Origin: Portulaca oleracea
Taxonomy: Eukaryota > Streptophyta > Magnoliopsida > Caryophyllales > Portulacaceae
Direction: 5' to 3'
NCBI GenBank assembly: GCA_029582165.1
Contig: CM055875.1
Coordinates: 7,501-71,500 of the forward strand
Length of the DNA: 64,000 bases
The position numbers and the translations under genes are program-made. Positions 22,656 to 33,818 of the stretch are shown here, one piece after another (the stretch's first letter is position 1; every line of letters starts with the position of its first letter). Below the pieces are notes generated by a model. The model was not told the DNA's origin. It ran no database searches and saw only the letters and a program-made list of their open reading frames with translations.

Positions 22656-22869
22656 CTTTTAATGATATTTTCTCTAAGAATTATACGTATTTATTAGTTG
22701 TAGAAGTATAATACTTATTAATTATGTCAAAAAATATAAATAATAACCTAATTTTATCAATTATAATAGAAAATGCACATTTTATCCAAGTTTAATATTT
22801 ATGAAAAACTATAATTAAATAATCTTTTTTGTATTTGTTAAAAGTTGTAATAACCCTCAAAGTAATTAA

Positions 22870-23306
22870 ACATACTTTTACAGTGATTTGAATATTGTAT
22901 AGTGGAATCGAATAATATCTTAAGTGTCGAAGCGAGATCATATTGCCGAATCTTACTCCACGAATAGCACGTCACAGTTCACGATCTAACACCGGAATAA
23001 TATCGATTACCAGTGACTACTATGATAGAGCCGCTGGAATTAATCACACCCCGAAACCCAAAACTTTGATGGTGGTTTATCTAGAGAAAATGAGAGAATT
23101 AGAATACTTGGTGTGTATTCTGTATCGAATGTCTCCCACGGAGGGATCTATTTATATTTTAGCATATAGAGTTGTATTCCAATACAACTCAGATTAGGAG
23201 TGAAACTCCTTATCAAATTCTAACTCCTAATTTATCTAGAAACCAAATTCTAGGAAAGATAGGTTTACTTTAATTAAAAAATAATTAAGTGGCCGCTAAT
23301 TACCAA
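22870..23306 (-). repeat. 3' LTR of copia element D (left limit uncertain)
   Basis: On the minus strand it begins TGTTGGTAATTAGCGGCC directly after a G-rich polypurine tract (23307-23320, GGTCGAGTGGGAGC). The matching 5' LTR is not in the window, so the left end cannot be fixed by comparison; about 22870 is an estimate. A 5'-leader-like or termination region with TATTTATATTTTAG lies near 23150. Confidence 0.55.
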
Positions 23307-23875
23307 CAGCTCCCACTCGACCATGCAGACCGATCAAGAAAAATCTAATCTCGTAGTTCTCTTCTTGTTTCATACGGGAATGGGGTGTGCGATCGATAAG
23401 AGCAAGTAGTGTTATATCAAATCACCATCTGACCAACATAACACTATCAAAAGGAACAAACAATGCCCTCAATCATCCATAACATCACCACATGGCATAC
23501 ACTGTCCCTTTTACGCCAATCGATATATCATTGATTATATTTATATTATAATCGTCAAGCTGAGATGGTGAATAAGGAATGGTTTTTCTTAGCTACTCAC
23601 AACATTATGTTTCAATGAGACTGGTTTCCTAATGTGTTCCGCTGAACTGTATATATCTATATCTATTGGAGTGCACACTAAAGTAGCAAACGTCTCACTT
23701 AGATTTCATGCCATAGCTGTAATTCAAAAGGGCATTGTATAATGTAGACCATTGAGTCATACTAGGATCACACAGTGACAAGGTAGGAAACTAATTGTCA
23801 CTCCATTAGATCGACTTAAAGCACACACAGTATGAATTGTGTGTCATGGTATAACTCCCACTAAGGCAAGATCGT
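23307..23875 (-). other. Copia D 3' non-coding region, part 1, interrupted by element A
   Basis: Non-coding sequence between the copia RNase H end and the polypurine tract. It ends at ATCGT (23871-23875), the target duplication of element A, and resumes at 37151 with the second ATCGT. The element is minus strand. Confidence 0.7.
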
Positions 23876-25216
23876 TGTTCGGTTGTAATTTTTGTGGTTT
23901 TATAAGTAAGGATGTCGAACTCGAGGATGTGTGTGAGGTTTGTCTAGGTTTTTGGCTTGTTAGAGCTTTTCAATTGCGGAAAACATTAAAGTATGAAAAT
24001 TAAGCGATTAAACTATTCCTAATCATAATACTAAACACTGACCATTAAAAAGAACACAATCAAACAAGTAATTACTACTATAAACGTGAGAAATCTATAA
24101 GCTTATCAAACGACCATTTAATAAAACTCTAACTACCACTAAGATCAAGCAAGCAAATAGCAATTAAATAGCAACTAATTAATCTAAATAAGATTAGAAT
24201 GTAGTCCATACCCTTGATGACTAGTCAAAATCGATCTCCATTCTTCATTCTTCATCTTCGTTTGCAACTTTCCCCGAACAAATAGAAAGTTGTGAATTAA
24301 GTTACTAAGGACCCTCAAATCTTCACTCTAAGTAAGATTTGTGGCCCTTAATCCCCCTTTTCACTAAAAGATTGATTGTTTGTGGCTAATCTAGGAACTT
24401 TCAATGGCAAACTTCAATGAAATCTAAAGCATAAAGTAATGAAGGAAAAGGGATGCTGAAAATTACTTGAAGAAAAGTTGATTACATTCAAAATCTCAAG
24501 AACTTGGAGAACAAGGCAAGAGAAAACCCTTAGAGAGAGAAAGTAAAAGCTTAATTAAGAAATCATTAAAACCAATAATTACAAACTAAAACTTCAGCTA
24601 ATTTTTTTCTCAATGGAATCACAGCTAAGGCTCTTATAATGACCTAAGTTAGTTGCACAAAACGCAGCATCTCATTTCCAGCCTGTACGCAGAAAACCGA
24701 ATTGGCTCGGGCGAGCCAGAATGCTGCTCGGGCGAGCAAGCATTCTGGTCGCGTGTTTCTTGTTCTTCGGCAACTTCTCCTCGGTAGCTCAGAAGCTCAG
24801 CTCGGTCGAGCAGGGCCCTTGCTCGGGCGAGCTGGGCCTCTGTCTCTTCATTGCCTTAGCCATATTTTTCGAACTTTCCACGGTCGTTGTGCAGAAGCAT
24901 GGCTCGGCCGAGCCAGTATGTTGCTCGGGCGAGCCAGCTTTCTGTCTCTCCTCTTCTTGGCTCAAAATCAATCGGCAAATCTTGCTGTCCTTCCAGAGGT
25001 GTTGCTCGGGCGAGCCAACATGCTGCTCGGTCGAGCAACCCTTCTGCCTCCACCCCTTATTTGGTGAGTTTTTGCTCCGTTTTGGCTCCATTTTAGGTCA
25101 CTCTCTTATTTTCCTACAAAACTACAAAAATCTCATAACTCGAATAAAATACGGGGTTAGAACATATAAAAACTCCCTAATAAAGAGAAGAATTCGGCTC
25201 GAAACGAGACCGAACA
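23876..25216 (-). repeat. 3' LTR of element A
   Basis: 1341 bp. The sense-strand start (25216) is followed within 180-510 bases by the dyad array at 24704-25036. A TATA-like ATTATAAGAG (24631-24640, minus) lies 64 bp beyond the last dyad, placing the array in U3 directly upstream of the core promoter. Confidence 0.93.
24704..25036 (-). promoter_or_regulatory. Array of four dyad pairs, GGCTCGGGCGAGCC, in U3
   Basis: Pairs are centred at 24710.5/24731.5, 24805.5/24826.5, 24907.5/24928.5 and 25009.5/25030.5. Every pair is exactly 21 bp apart, and pairs follow each other at 95-102 bp. The core is GCTCG-NN-CGAGC; the copy at 24901-24914 (GGCTCGGCCGAGCC) is a perfect palindrome. The same array is in the 5' LTR, and a related array is upstream of the third ORF. 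Role inferred: promoter-proximal binding sites for a dimeric factor. Confidence 0.75.
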
Positions 25217-25229
25217 CCACTCCCACACA
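25217..25229 (-). other. Polypurine tract of element A
   Basis: The minus strand reads TGTGTGGGAGTGG immediately before the 3' LTR, the usual Athila-type plus-strand primer. Confidence 0.85.
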
Positions 25230-27020
25230 AGGGTTTGCTCGCCCCGAGCAAACTAAAAACAAAGAAAAGAACTAGAAAGAGAAACTAAAAATCCTAACTC
25301 ACTTTCGCAGGAATCGCGGATGCATTTAGCATATGCATCAAGCCCTTTAAACCCCCCGGCAGCCCGGGTGGACGAGGTAGATCTCGTGAGGGTTTATAGC
25401 AACTATACCCACAAAAGCCACGAGAAAAGAAAAAGGGGGAATAAAAAGAAATGAAAACCGAAAAACGAAACAAAACAAAACAAAAGCAAAGAAGATGTTC
25501 CCGTCCCCAATCATGCACCTTGTTCCCAAACCCGCCTCAACAATCAATTGGAAGAAGCAAGTATAAACAAATTAAGACACGAAGGTTGGAAAACTGCCAA
25601 TCTATAAGATTTTGAACCAAAACACTTCCTGATGAGAAAAACACCTCGTGCATATGTGCAAGTGGGCTCTAGTCGGTCCTTCCTATCCTAAACCAGACAA
25701 TCAGAGTTGTTCTCATGCTCAAGCTCGGGATTATCTATCCTACTTCACTCTTGGTTTTTCTTTCAACCTCTCTTTTCTTTCTTTTTCTTACACCACTCTT
25801 TTCTTTCTTTTTTTCTTCTTTTTTTTTTTTACTTTTCTCTTTCTTACCATTATTTTGCTCAACTTTTTTTTTTCTTTTTCTTGCTTCACTCTTTTCTTTC
25901 TTTTTCAAAACCTACGCTCTTTTCTTTACACTCAATCAGTTTTGTGTCTTTTAGAGCGTTTGTGTCGGGTTTTGCGGGATTTAAGCACCAGCCTTCGCAA
26001 AGGGTTACCCTCCCTGCTGGGTTTCTCCATACGTGAGTCATTGCACTTAAGGGGCATAGGGTGCTGATCCACCCAAACCAACCCATGATGGTAGGCCCGA
26101 CAGTAATTATTTAATGCATTAGTTAAGAGCTTAAGCAATTGAACAACTAAGACCGTCTAACTTAGGTAAGAATTCACAGTCAAAGCATGTAAGAATTGAG
26201 GATTCCGCTTTCCCATTCCATGTAGAGATCTAATAGAGATAAGTCATGGCAAAAATACTTCCTAAGGCCTATCATTATTCATACCGGCCGCTTCTAACTG
26301 ATTGAATCAACTGATTATACAACTATCTACACAACTGTGAACGGAAACATCTTCAAAAAGAAAAACAACTTTTGGGTTTTTCACAACATTTCTTCCCTTT
26401 TTCTTTTCACACAAATTTTTTTTTTAGATTTTAGACACAAACTACGAAAGACAAAAATAAAAGACTAAAAACTAGGTAATCTACCCATGAACAAATGGAA
26501 GCATCACCCCCCACTCTCACACAAAACTTCACAATGTCCCCATTATGAGAAGAAGGGTGTCACAAATAAGGTAGAAAACCTAAAAACACACAACAAACAC
26601 ATAACAATCAATAATTGGTGGCGACCCGAGCCCACACGGCCCCAACAACAATAATATCCCAACAATCACACTCACGGGGTTCGCCACCCAAAAAGAAAAT
26701 CAAGCATACCTCATGGATCAACAATATATTCACATTGAGAAGGATGGTTAAAGGATGATACCTGAAGATCGCCAAGTAAACGCACATCCCAGCACACGAT
26801 CCACGAACGTAACACCAGAAAAAAAACTTCAAATATTCACACATGTACATGATCACTGACTAACCTCAACCCCGAATCTCACTATATGAGGCGGGAATCA
26901 AGGGTGAAATGCCTCGCCACTGCCCGGGAACATCACACAACCCCTCGCGTATGTATATCTCAAAATTGAAGGCACACATCTAATGCAAAATAAAGAGAGG
27001 GGAGTGCGGAATGCTCACAA
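25230..27020 (-). other. Long 3' non-coding region of element A
   Basis: It has no protein-coding content. It holds a pyrimidine-rich run on the plus strand (about 25770-25930), the block at 25994-26105 shared with element C and, more weakly, with the Tat-like copies, and a module at about 26504-26760. That module has a G-rich polypurine-like sequence (plus CACCCCCCACTCTCACAC) and conserved phrases such as CAATGTCCCCATT and GGGGTTCGCCACCCAAAA, shared with C and (on the other strand) with B. The conservation points to RNA-level or priming signals. Confidence 0.65.
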
Positions 27021-28529
27021 TCATTGCTCATTACCTCCCGGAGGAGGGTATGGATAGTAGGGGAAGTAAGTTGGGTAGTACTGGTTGACATAGTCGGGCG
27101 GTGGTGGCGAATGGTCGACTATAGCATAGTGATAGTATCCCCAATCCCTCCAATATTGATTTTGCTGATGGAAGTACTCGTCATAGCGTTGAAAATATCC
27201 TTCGTGCCGTTCGAGTGTTGACTGTTGCGCGCGAAGGAGTTCCTGTTGACTCTCCATCAAGTTATGCGTACTTTGTAGCAAAGTTCGTTGTTCGCGGAGG
27301 TTAACACTCAATTGGTTCAATCGGCTTGCTAAGTGCCCCATCGTAATCTCTTGGGAATTACTACCACTAGCCTCACCCTGGGTTGCCGGCTCCCCCTCTT
27401 CTTCCACATTTTCGCGCACAAATGGGTCATCGGGACCCCCAACTCGACGGGTGCTCCATGGATTTTCGCCGCACGACCAGTTGTGTTGATTGGTCACATC
27501 CAACCAACGTGCGGCTCGCTCATGGTCCAAATGAATGGAAGTTGCATATTTATCCGAGCCGTGCTTGTATATATGCTTTGTGTTGTGGCGCTCAAGGATA
27601 CCCATGCGTTGCAACCGAATACCGTCGATGGGGTCGGGAAAATATCGCGGGGTGAACTTGCGGATATATCCTCCAAAATGTTGCTTCATCAAAAAGTGGC
27701 AAATAATATGCCCCATTCCAATTGTAGAGGTAAGGTGCTTAGAGGTAATGTCTTTTAAACAATGCAAAATGCAAGACCCCGTGTTCACCCGCGTCCCTTG
27801 GAGGGTGTGAAAGATGACAAACAAATCGTCCCTCCGCACATTCGCCCTTCCATCATCTCATCCAAAGACCGAACTCGAGACTATGCGATGAAAAATTCGA
27901 ATCGCCAAGTTGCACAAGTCACGAGACTTGGAATTTCTGGTCAAGAAGGAGCAATCCTCAAGGGCATTTGACCTTTGGTGTTTCCGACACCAACAAGTGA
28001 GATTTTTCATGGCGGATTGTTCATCAAAGTGTACGCTCTCCTCATAATAAAGCCCATCCGCCGGTAACCCAAGTGCTTGACAAAACTCTTACACCGTGCA
28101 AGTTTTCTCCTTGTTGTCCACTCTATAACGGAACTTAGCGTGGCGTGTATGAACATCCTCAACTTGGAAAGAACTGAGGAACTCAAGAATTGGTTGATCG
28201 TAAAGAGATTCGTCAATCTTGATGAAAGATTCCCAGCCCAAGGTCCTGATGATAAAATCAAAACTGGGGCCACAATACACCCTCCTCACTGTGGCTTCAT
28301 CATATATATCCGGAGCACAAAGTTTCCGGTGTTGATAAAGCTCATACTTCTCTCGATGATGCTTATCCCTGAACCGAATTCGCAGTTCCGGTTCAGCCCG
28401 ATGAGGCGTGGGCAGTTGGGCCTTGTAACGATCTTTATCCACCGCCGCCGAAGAAGACTCGGGCGGTGGTGAAGGTGTACCTTCCTCATCGGTGCGGGCC
28501 CTCTTAGATCGAACCATTTTGAATTTCAA
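27021..28529 (-). pseudogene. Third ORF of element A (Athila ORF-1/plant transposon protein-like)
   Basis: A protein of about 503 codons located after pol, where some Athila-type elements have an env-like gene. It starts MVRSKRARTDEEG, a basic KRAR cluster like a nuclear localisation signal. A conserved domain follows (FRDKHHREKYEL, SFDFIIRTLGWESF, ALGLPADGLYY, RDLCNLAIRIFHRI, MGHIICHFLMKQHF, RYFPDPIDGIRLQRMGILE), then LDVTNQHNWSCG, an acidic part, a Gln-rich coiled coil and a Tyr/Pro-rich end YPPPGGNEQ. No signal peptide or membrane helix is visible, so an envelope role is not supported. One frame spans the gene but has TAA at 28089-28091 and TGA at 27858-27860. Element B has an orthologue. 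The leader holds a possible short intron (28668-28595). Confidence 0.75.
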
Positions 28530-29180
28530 AACACCACTAGCAACTCAAGAATCCCCAAATAGCAACCAATACACACAATACTCAAACCCTAAGTCTGAGA
28601 AAAAATTCACAAGCAACACCCAACTTAACTTTGAAACTGAACGTTAAAGCATCAATTGTGAATGTTACCTCCCAAATAAGCACCAAATACCGAGCGGCAG
28701 CACAAATCGGACAAAGAGCAAATGCACAAACAGAGTCTCCACGGAGACCTCGAATGGCTTGAACACCCAACAAAGGGGAAGGGGATTTTCGCACAATCGT
28801 GCACAACACAGCTGCAAGTACTCGCACAAACTGAAGATCGGGTACCTTGAGACCTCAAACGTCCTTGGCAAAGCCTTGCTCCCCCCCAGAACTCAGAACA
28901 ACCTATGCACACAACACTCAGCGACCGACGCACCTTAGCGGCGGAAGTGTTGTCGCACGGCTTGTTAACGGCAAGACAACAACAAGGCAAGATGGCTAGG
29001 GCACAAAACCGACCAAATCTGTAAGAAATCTAAGAAGAAAGCAAAGATTCAGGGATTAGGGTTTTATGCTGGGGTTTGGGGAAGTAAGGGAGAGATATGA
29101 GAGAGAAAACGAATGAGAAAACTAAAAGAAGTGAGAGAAATCTGCATAAATATGCCCGACAGAAAATAAATCTGCCGACG
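28530..29180 (-). other. Leader of the third ORF, element A
   Basis: A non-coding stretch of about 650 bp between the internal dyad array and the third ORF. On the minus strand AG|GTAACATT (intron start 28668) and a T-rich TTTTTTCTCAG (intron end 28595) form a plausible 74-bp intron just before the start codon. A weak TATA-like CATATTTATGC lies near 29145-29155. Element B has the same layout. Confidence 0.45.
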
Positions 29181-29457
29181 GCTCGCCCGAGCTGAATTTC
29201 CTGCTCACCCGGCGAGGATTCTGAGACAGCAGTGTCGAGCAGTGCTCGGCCAACGAGCCGAAGCGGACGCTCGCCCGAGCCGCGATTACGACCGGTGGCG
29301 TGTCTGTCAGACTCTTTCCCTGTGGCGCTTCAGTTGACAAGCTCGACCGAGCAAAGATGTTGCTCGCTCGAGCTGCTCTTCTGTCGTCCTCAGAACACAC
29401 TCTCAATTAAGGCACAGTCGGCTGGCTCGCCCGAGCCAGGATGTCGCTCGCCCGAGC
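29181..29457 (-). promoter_or_regulatory. Internal dyad array upstream of the third ORF, element A
   Basis: The same core as the U3 array (GCTCGCCCGAGC on the plus strand). Pairs are centred at 29346.5/29367.5 and 29430.5/29451.5 (both 21 bp), 29251.5/29274.5 (23 bp, first member degenerate) and 29186.5 with a degenerate partner about 21-22 bp away. Further half sites occur to about 29545. Its position about 0.65 kb before the third ORF matches element B and suggests an internal promoter or enhancer carrying the same sites as the LTR. Confidence 0.7.
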
Positions 29458-29550
29458 TGCTATTCTGGAAATACTGCCGTCTCTTTCTCCTTTACACAAG
29501 AAACCTCCTCATGAAATTTTGCTCGAGCCATGTTTTTGCTCGCTGGCGTG

Positions 29551-30131
29551 ATTCGCCAACAATTCAAGGAGTTAAAATTTCTCAAAAGAAATAAGCATTT
29601 TCACTTCTACCAAAAACATGTTCAAATTCTCAATCTCTCAAAAACCTCCCGAGACATCTCAAAAACTCGAAATACTCAAAAATCTACAAAAATTGACCTA
29701 AGTAAACAAAAAAAACTTTTGGTTTTTTTTTTGTTTTTTTTTTTTTCAAAATTTTCAAAGAAAGAGAAAAGAAAGCCGGCATACATGCCTCCCCCCACTC
29801 CCACACAAAAAGGCCACACTATGTCCTCATTGTTGCAAGAAATAAAGGAAGACAAACACCCTAAAAAAAACTAATCAAGAAGAATGAAAAAGAATCTTCT
29901 CACCAACCAATTCCAAAGATAAAGAAGGATAATACCTCATTAGATCCCAAATAAATCATCGCATGACTTGTAAATGGAGATTGAGTATGCAAGCCATGAA
30001 ATGGTGAATATATGTGAGCAATAAATGATCCTTCCTTCTCGTTAGTGCAAAGTTAAGAGAAGTAAACAAAGAAACAAACAAGAAAAATGAACTAATTTAC
30101 AATATATACAAGAATGTTACCTCAATGTTCT
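29551..30131 (-). other. Spacer between integrase and internal array, element A
   Basis: AT-rich and non-coding. At 29788-29831 it carries the polypurine-like module (plus CCTCCCCCCACTCCCACAC followed by ATGTCCTCATT) that recurs at 26504-26544 and in elements B and C. Confidence 0.5.
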
Positions 30132-33100
30132 TCAATCAACAGATGGAATATGGAATGTTACACACTCCACATCCACCTTCTCTGGAATCTCCAAAAAGGG
30201 TTTTAACCTGTGACCGTTAACCTTCCACACAGATGCGTTAGTGGGGTCCTTGATTTCAACTACTCCCGAGGGAAACACAGTGGTCACAATGAATGGGCCG
30301 GTCCATCTAGACTTCAGTTTACCCGCAAACAAATGCAAACGTGAGTCATAAAGGAGGACTTTCTGCCCCGGAACGAAGGTTTTTCTAAGGATCACTTTAT
30401 CATGCAAGACCTTCGATCGCTCCTTACTCAACCTCCCGTTTTCGTATGCTTCTCTCCTTAACTCCTCTAGTTCACACAAGGTCAACTTTCTAATATCCCC
30501 AGCTGCCGACAGGTCAAGGTTCAAGGCTTTCAAAGCCCACCACGCCCTATGCTCAAGCTCTACTGGCAAATGACAAGGTTTCCCAAAGACTGCTCTATAC
30601 GGTGACATTCCTATGGGAGTCTTGTAAGCTGTCCTATAGGCCCATAAAGCATCGGTCAATTTGGTGGACCAATCTTTCCTATTCTTTGATACTGTCTTTT
30701 CAAGAATTTGCTTAATCTGCCTATTGGAAACCTCAACTTGGCCATTTGATTGAGGGTGATAGGCGGTGGTCATTCTATGCTCAACAGAATATTTCCTAAG
30801 CAAAGCCGCAAAAGAACGATTATTGAAGTGAGTCCCCTGGTTGCTAATGATGGCTTTAGGCACCCCAAACCTAGAGAAAATGTTTTCTCGAAGGAACCTA
30901 GTCACAACTTTGGCGTCATTTCTTTTTGACGGAATTGCTTCAACCCATTTTGACACAAAGTCCACTGCTAGAAGAATATACTCATTCCCAAAAGAGGTAG
31001 GAAATGGTCCCATAAAATCAATGCCCCAAACATCGAATACATCCACAAAGATCTCGGGTTGCAAGGGCATCATGTTTCTTCTAGAGATTTTACTCAAACT
31101 CTGACACCTAAAACAGCTCTGGGCATAGTTATGGGCGTCTCTAAAGATGGTAGGCCAATAGAATCCACTTTGTAAGACCTTATATGCTGTCTTCTTCCCA
31201 CTAAAATGTCCCCCACAAGGTTGGTCGTGGCAAAACGAAAGGACATCCATAATATACTCATCCGGAACACACCTTCTAAGAATTTGATCAGGACAATACT
31301 TAAACAGATAGGGGTCATCCCATATGAAATTTTTGACAATGTAAAGGAACCTATCTCTATCATGCCTATTCCAATCATTAGGCATTTCTCCCGTGACTTT
31401 AAAATTAACAATGTCAGCAAACCACGGTTCTACTCCTATGCTAAGAATGCGCTCATCAGGAAAACAAGCATCTATAGGAGATTCTATCGCATGTTCAGGC
31501 GTTATCCTAGAAAGATGGTCCGCTACTGGATTGTCAGATCCTTTCCTATCACGGATTTCACAGTCAAATTCTTGAAGTAACAACACCCACCTAACCAATA
31601 TAGGCTTGGACTCTTTTTTCTCCATCAAATAGCGAATCGCCGAATGGTCAGTAAACACAATCACTTTAGATCCTAACAAATAAGCCCGAAATTTCTCAAA
31701 TGCATAAACCACAGCTAGAAACTCTTTCTCAGTTACCGTGTAATTCAGTTGAGCTTCATTCAAAGTATGACTTGCATAGTGAATCACGACAGGTTTTTTG
31801 TCAATTCGTTGTCCTAAGACCACACCTATAGCAAAGTCGGAAGCATCACACATCAACTCAAACGGTTCCCCCCATGTGGGAGGTTTGAGAATAGGAGGCG
31901 ATATCAAGGCATCTTTAAGTGTGTTAAAGGCCTTTAAACACTCATCAGAAAAATCAAAAGTCACCTCCTTGGCCAATAAAGCAGAAAGGGGCTTGGCAAT
32001 CTTACTAAAGTCACGAATGAGTCGACGATAAAACCCAGCATGTCCTAAGAAGGACCTAACCTCCTTCACACAGGTGGGAGGGCTCAAGTTCCTAACTAGG
32101 TCAATTTTCGCTTTATCCACTTCGATTCCATCCTTTGAAATCACGTGGCCCAAAACTATGCCCTTTTGTACCATAAAATGGCACTTCTCCCAGTTTAAAG
32201 TCAAGTGTTTTTCTTGGCACCGACTCAAGACTCGACTCAAATTGGACAAACAATCATCAAAGGTGGTGCCAAATACTGAGAAATCATCCATGAAAATTTC
32301 AATACAGTCATCAACAAGGTCCGAGAATATAGACACCATGCACCGCTGAAAAGTGGCGGGGGCGTTGCAAAGTCCGAAGGGCATCCTACGGAAAGCAAAC
32401 GTACCAAATGGGCATGTAAAAGTAGTTTTCTCCTGATCACATGGGGCTATAGAAATCTGAGTGTACCCCGAATAGCCATCTAGAAAACAAAAGAAGTCAT
32501 GCCCCGCCAGTTTTTCTAACATTTGATCCATGAAAGGTAACGGAAAATGGTCTTTTCTCGTAGCCTTATTGAGTTTTCTGTAATCTATGCACACTCTCCA
32601 TCCCGATGGAATGCGGGTTGACACTAACTCGCCCCTCTCATTCTCCAAAACTGTCAACCCGACTTTTTTAGGGACTACATGTATAGGACTAACCCACTTG
32701 CTGTCAGAAATCGGGTAAATGATATCATTGTCTAACCACTTCAGAATCTCCTTCTTAACCACCTCCTTCATTTGGGGGTTGAGTCTCCTTAAAGGGTCCC
32801 TCTGGGCCACACTATCATCTTCCAAAAATATCCTATGCTGCACAATAGATGGACTAATCCCCCTGATGTCTCCAAGCGTCCATCCCAAAGCCCCTTTGTT
32901 TATCCTAAGAACCTCAACTAGTTTGTTTTCTTGGTCCTCTCCTAGGTTCGAAGCTATAATAACCGGGTAAGTCTCACTAGGGCCAAGGAAAACATACTTT
33001 AACTCAGAGGGAAGAGGTTTAAGTTCAAGGGTTTTAGAAGATGGTGGCTCAGGTTCTATTATGTCAGGCACATGTTGAGAGGCAAACAAAGATTCATAAA

Positions 33101-33335
33101 GCAATTCACCGTCAAACACATCAGAATCACACAGTGAGGTTACACAGTCCGGGTCGAATCCTAACTCAACAAGATCACTCACACTAGGAGGAACATCCAG
33201 ATCAGAAGGGTTACCACTCTCAAGGTCACTAATCCAATTCACAGCATTACACTCTTGCTCATCATGTCCTAATGGTGACTTCTGTAGGTCAAAAATATTC
33301 AATTCCATAGTTAGATTCCCAAAAGTCAGTTTCAT
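30132..33335 (-). CDS. Pol of element A: reverse transcriptase, RNase H, integrase
   Basis: It copies element RNA to DNA and inserts it. The 1067-codon frame contains the RT (first catalytic Asp in [14 protein letters not shown] at residues 348-351), RNase H ([37 protein letters not shown]), an integrase HHCC zinc motif (GGHFSGKK...SCFRCQ) and the integrase core ([10 protein letters not shown], then SNQGTHF, then GQVEVSNR), ending with a GPF-type module (SRWTGPF). The second integrase acid is Asn at residue 832 (codon AAC, plus 30840-30842) instead of Asp, a single transition from GAC, so strand transfer should be lost. It is in the same frame as gag and protease, separated by a TAG at 33357-33359; the first ATG after it is used here as a nominal start. 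Confidence 0.92.
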   Translation of the reverse strand: MKLTFGNLTMELNIFDLQKSPLGHDEQECNAVNWISDLESGNPSDLDVPPSVSDLVELGFDPDCVTSLCDSDVFDGELLYESLFASQHVPDIIEPEPPSSKTLELKPLPSELKYVFLGPSETYPVIIASNLGEDQENKLVEVLRINKGALGWTLGDIRGISPSIVQHRIFLEDDSVAQRDPLRRLNPQMKEVVKKEILKWLDNDIIYPISDSKWVSPIHVVPKKVGLTVLENERGELVSTRIPSGWRVCIDYRKLNKATRKDHFPLPFMDQMLEKLAGHDFFCFLDGYSGYTQISIAPCDQEKTTFTCPFGTFAFRRMPFGLCNAPATFQRCMVSIFSDLVDDCIEIFMDDFSVFGTTFDDCLSNLSRVLSRCQEKHLTLNWEKCHFMVQKGIVLGHVISKDGIEVDKAKIDLVRNLSPPTCVKEVRSFLGHAGFYRRLIRDFSKIAKPLSALLAKEVTFDFSDECLKAFNTLKDALISPPILKPPTWGEPFELMCDASDFAIGVVLGQRIDKKPVVIHYASHTLNEAQLNYTVTEKEFLAVVYAFEKFRAYLLGSKVIVFTDHSAIRYLMEKKESKPILVRWVLLLQEFDCEIRDRKGSDNPVADHLSRITPEHAIESPIDACFPDERILSIGVEPWFADIVNFKVTGEMPNDWNRHDRDRFLYIVKNFIWDDPYLFKYCPDQILRRCVPDEYIMDVLSFCHDQPCGGHFSGKKTAYKVLQSGFYWPTIFRDAHNYAQSCFRCQSLSKISRRNMMPLQPEIFVDVFDVWGIDFMGPFPTSFGNEYILLAVDFVSKWVEAIPSKRNDAKVVTRFLRENIFSRFGVPKAIISNQGTHFNNRSFAALLRKYSVEHRMTTAYHPQSNGQVEVSNRQIKQILEKTVSKNRKDWSTKLTDALWAYRTAYKTPIGMSPYRAVFGKPCHLPVELEHRAWWALKALNLDLSAAGDIRKLTLCELEELRREAYENGRLSKERSKVLHDKVILRKTFVPGQKVLLYDSRLHLFAGKLKSRWTGPFIVTTVFPSGVVEIKDPTNASVWKVNGHRLKPFLEIPEKVDVECVTFHIPSVD

Positions 33336-33356
33336 TCTCCCATCTTTACAATTAAT

Positions 33357-33785
33357 CTAAGCATTAGATGTGGCTAGAAAGGGTCTACCTAAAATGACTG
33401 GAATCTCGTCACGAGGACTCTGAACCCTAGCTGTCTCTAACACAACAAAGTCTACAGGGAAGACAAAGGTTCCAACTTGGATCAACACATCCTCAACTAC
33501 TCCCCTAGGCACTCTCGTAGACCGATCAGCTAATTGGAGAACCATTCTTGTAGGTTTCAATTCCCCCAACCCCAAGGTCTCATACACATGTAAAGGTAAT
33601 AAGTTGACACTTGCCCCTAAATCAAGGAGGGCTCTCTCAATCTTATTGTCTCCTATAGTAATGGAAATAGTTGGGCACCCAGGGTCCTTGTATTTCACTG
33701 GAACCTGACTAGACAAGATGGAGCTCACATTAGAGGCAAGAAAGGCCTTCTTAGGAACCTGAGTTTCTCTCTTCGTTGTACACAA
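33357..33785 (-). pseudogene. Aspartic protease segment of element A gag-pol
   Basis: It processes the polyprotein. The active site is ALLDLGASVNLLP, the DLGAS form usual in Athila-type elements, and the flap/end region is IPVILGRPFLAT. It is in frame with gag (TAG at 33819-33821 upstream) and with RT (TAG at 33357-33359 downstream). All three pieces are one polyprotein frame broken by two amber codons, both expected to be sense codons in intact relatives. Confidence 0.85.
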
Positions 33786-33818
33786 TTCTTTAAGGAACCT
33801 AGCGTAAGAAGGACATTG

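Noticed and set aside
24704..25036. CRISPR-like array
   Set aside because: Repeats are 12-16-bp palindromes with 5-9-bp spacers inside pairs, in a plant LTR. There is no repeat-spacer regularity of CRISPR size and no cas genes.
24702..25275. Open frames over the dyad arrays (also 36608-37215, 29122-29594, 47044-47758 and 59294-59964)
   Set aside because: GC-rich repeats lack stops in several frames on both strands at once. The translations just repeat the dyad words and differ between LTR copies.
27021..28529. Envelope gene, as proposed for some Athila/Calypso elements
   Set aside because: The position fits, but there is no signal peptide, membrane-spanning segment or cleavage site, and the N-terminus looks like a nuclear signal.
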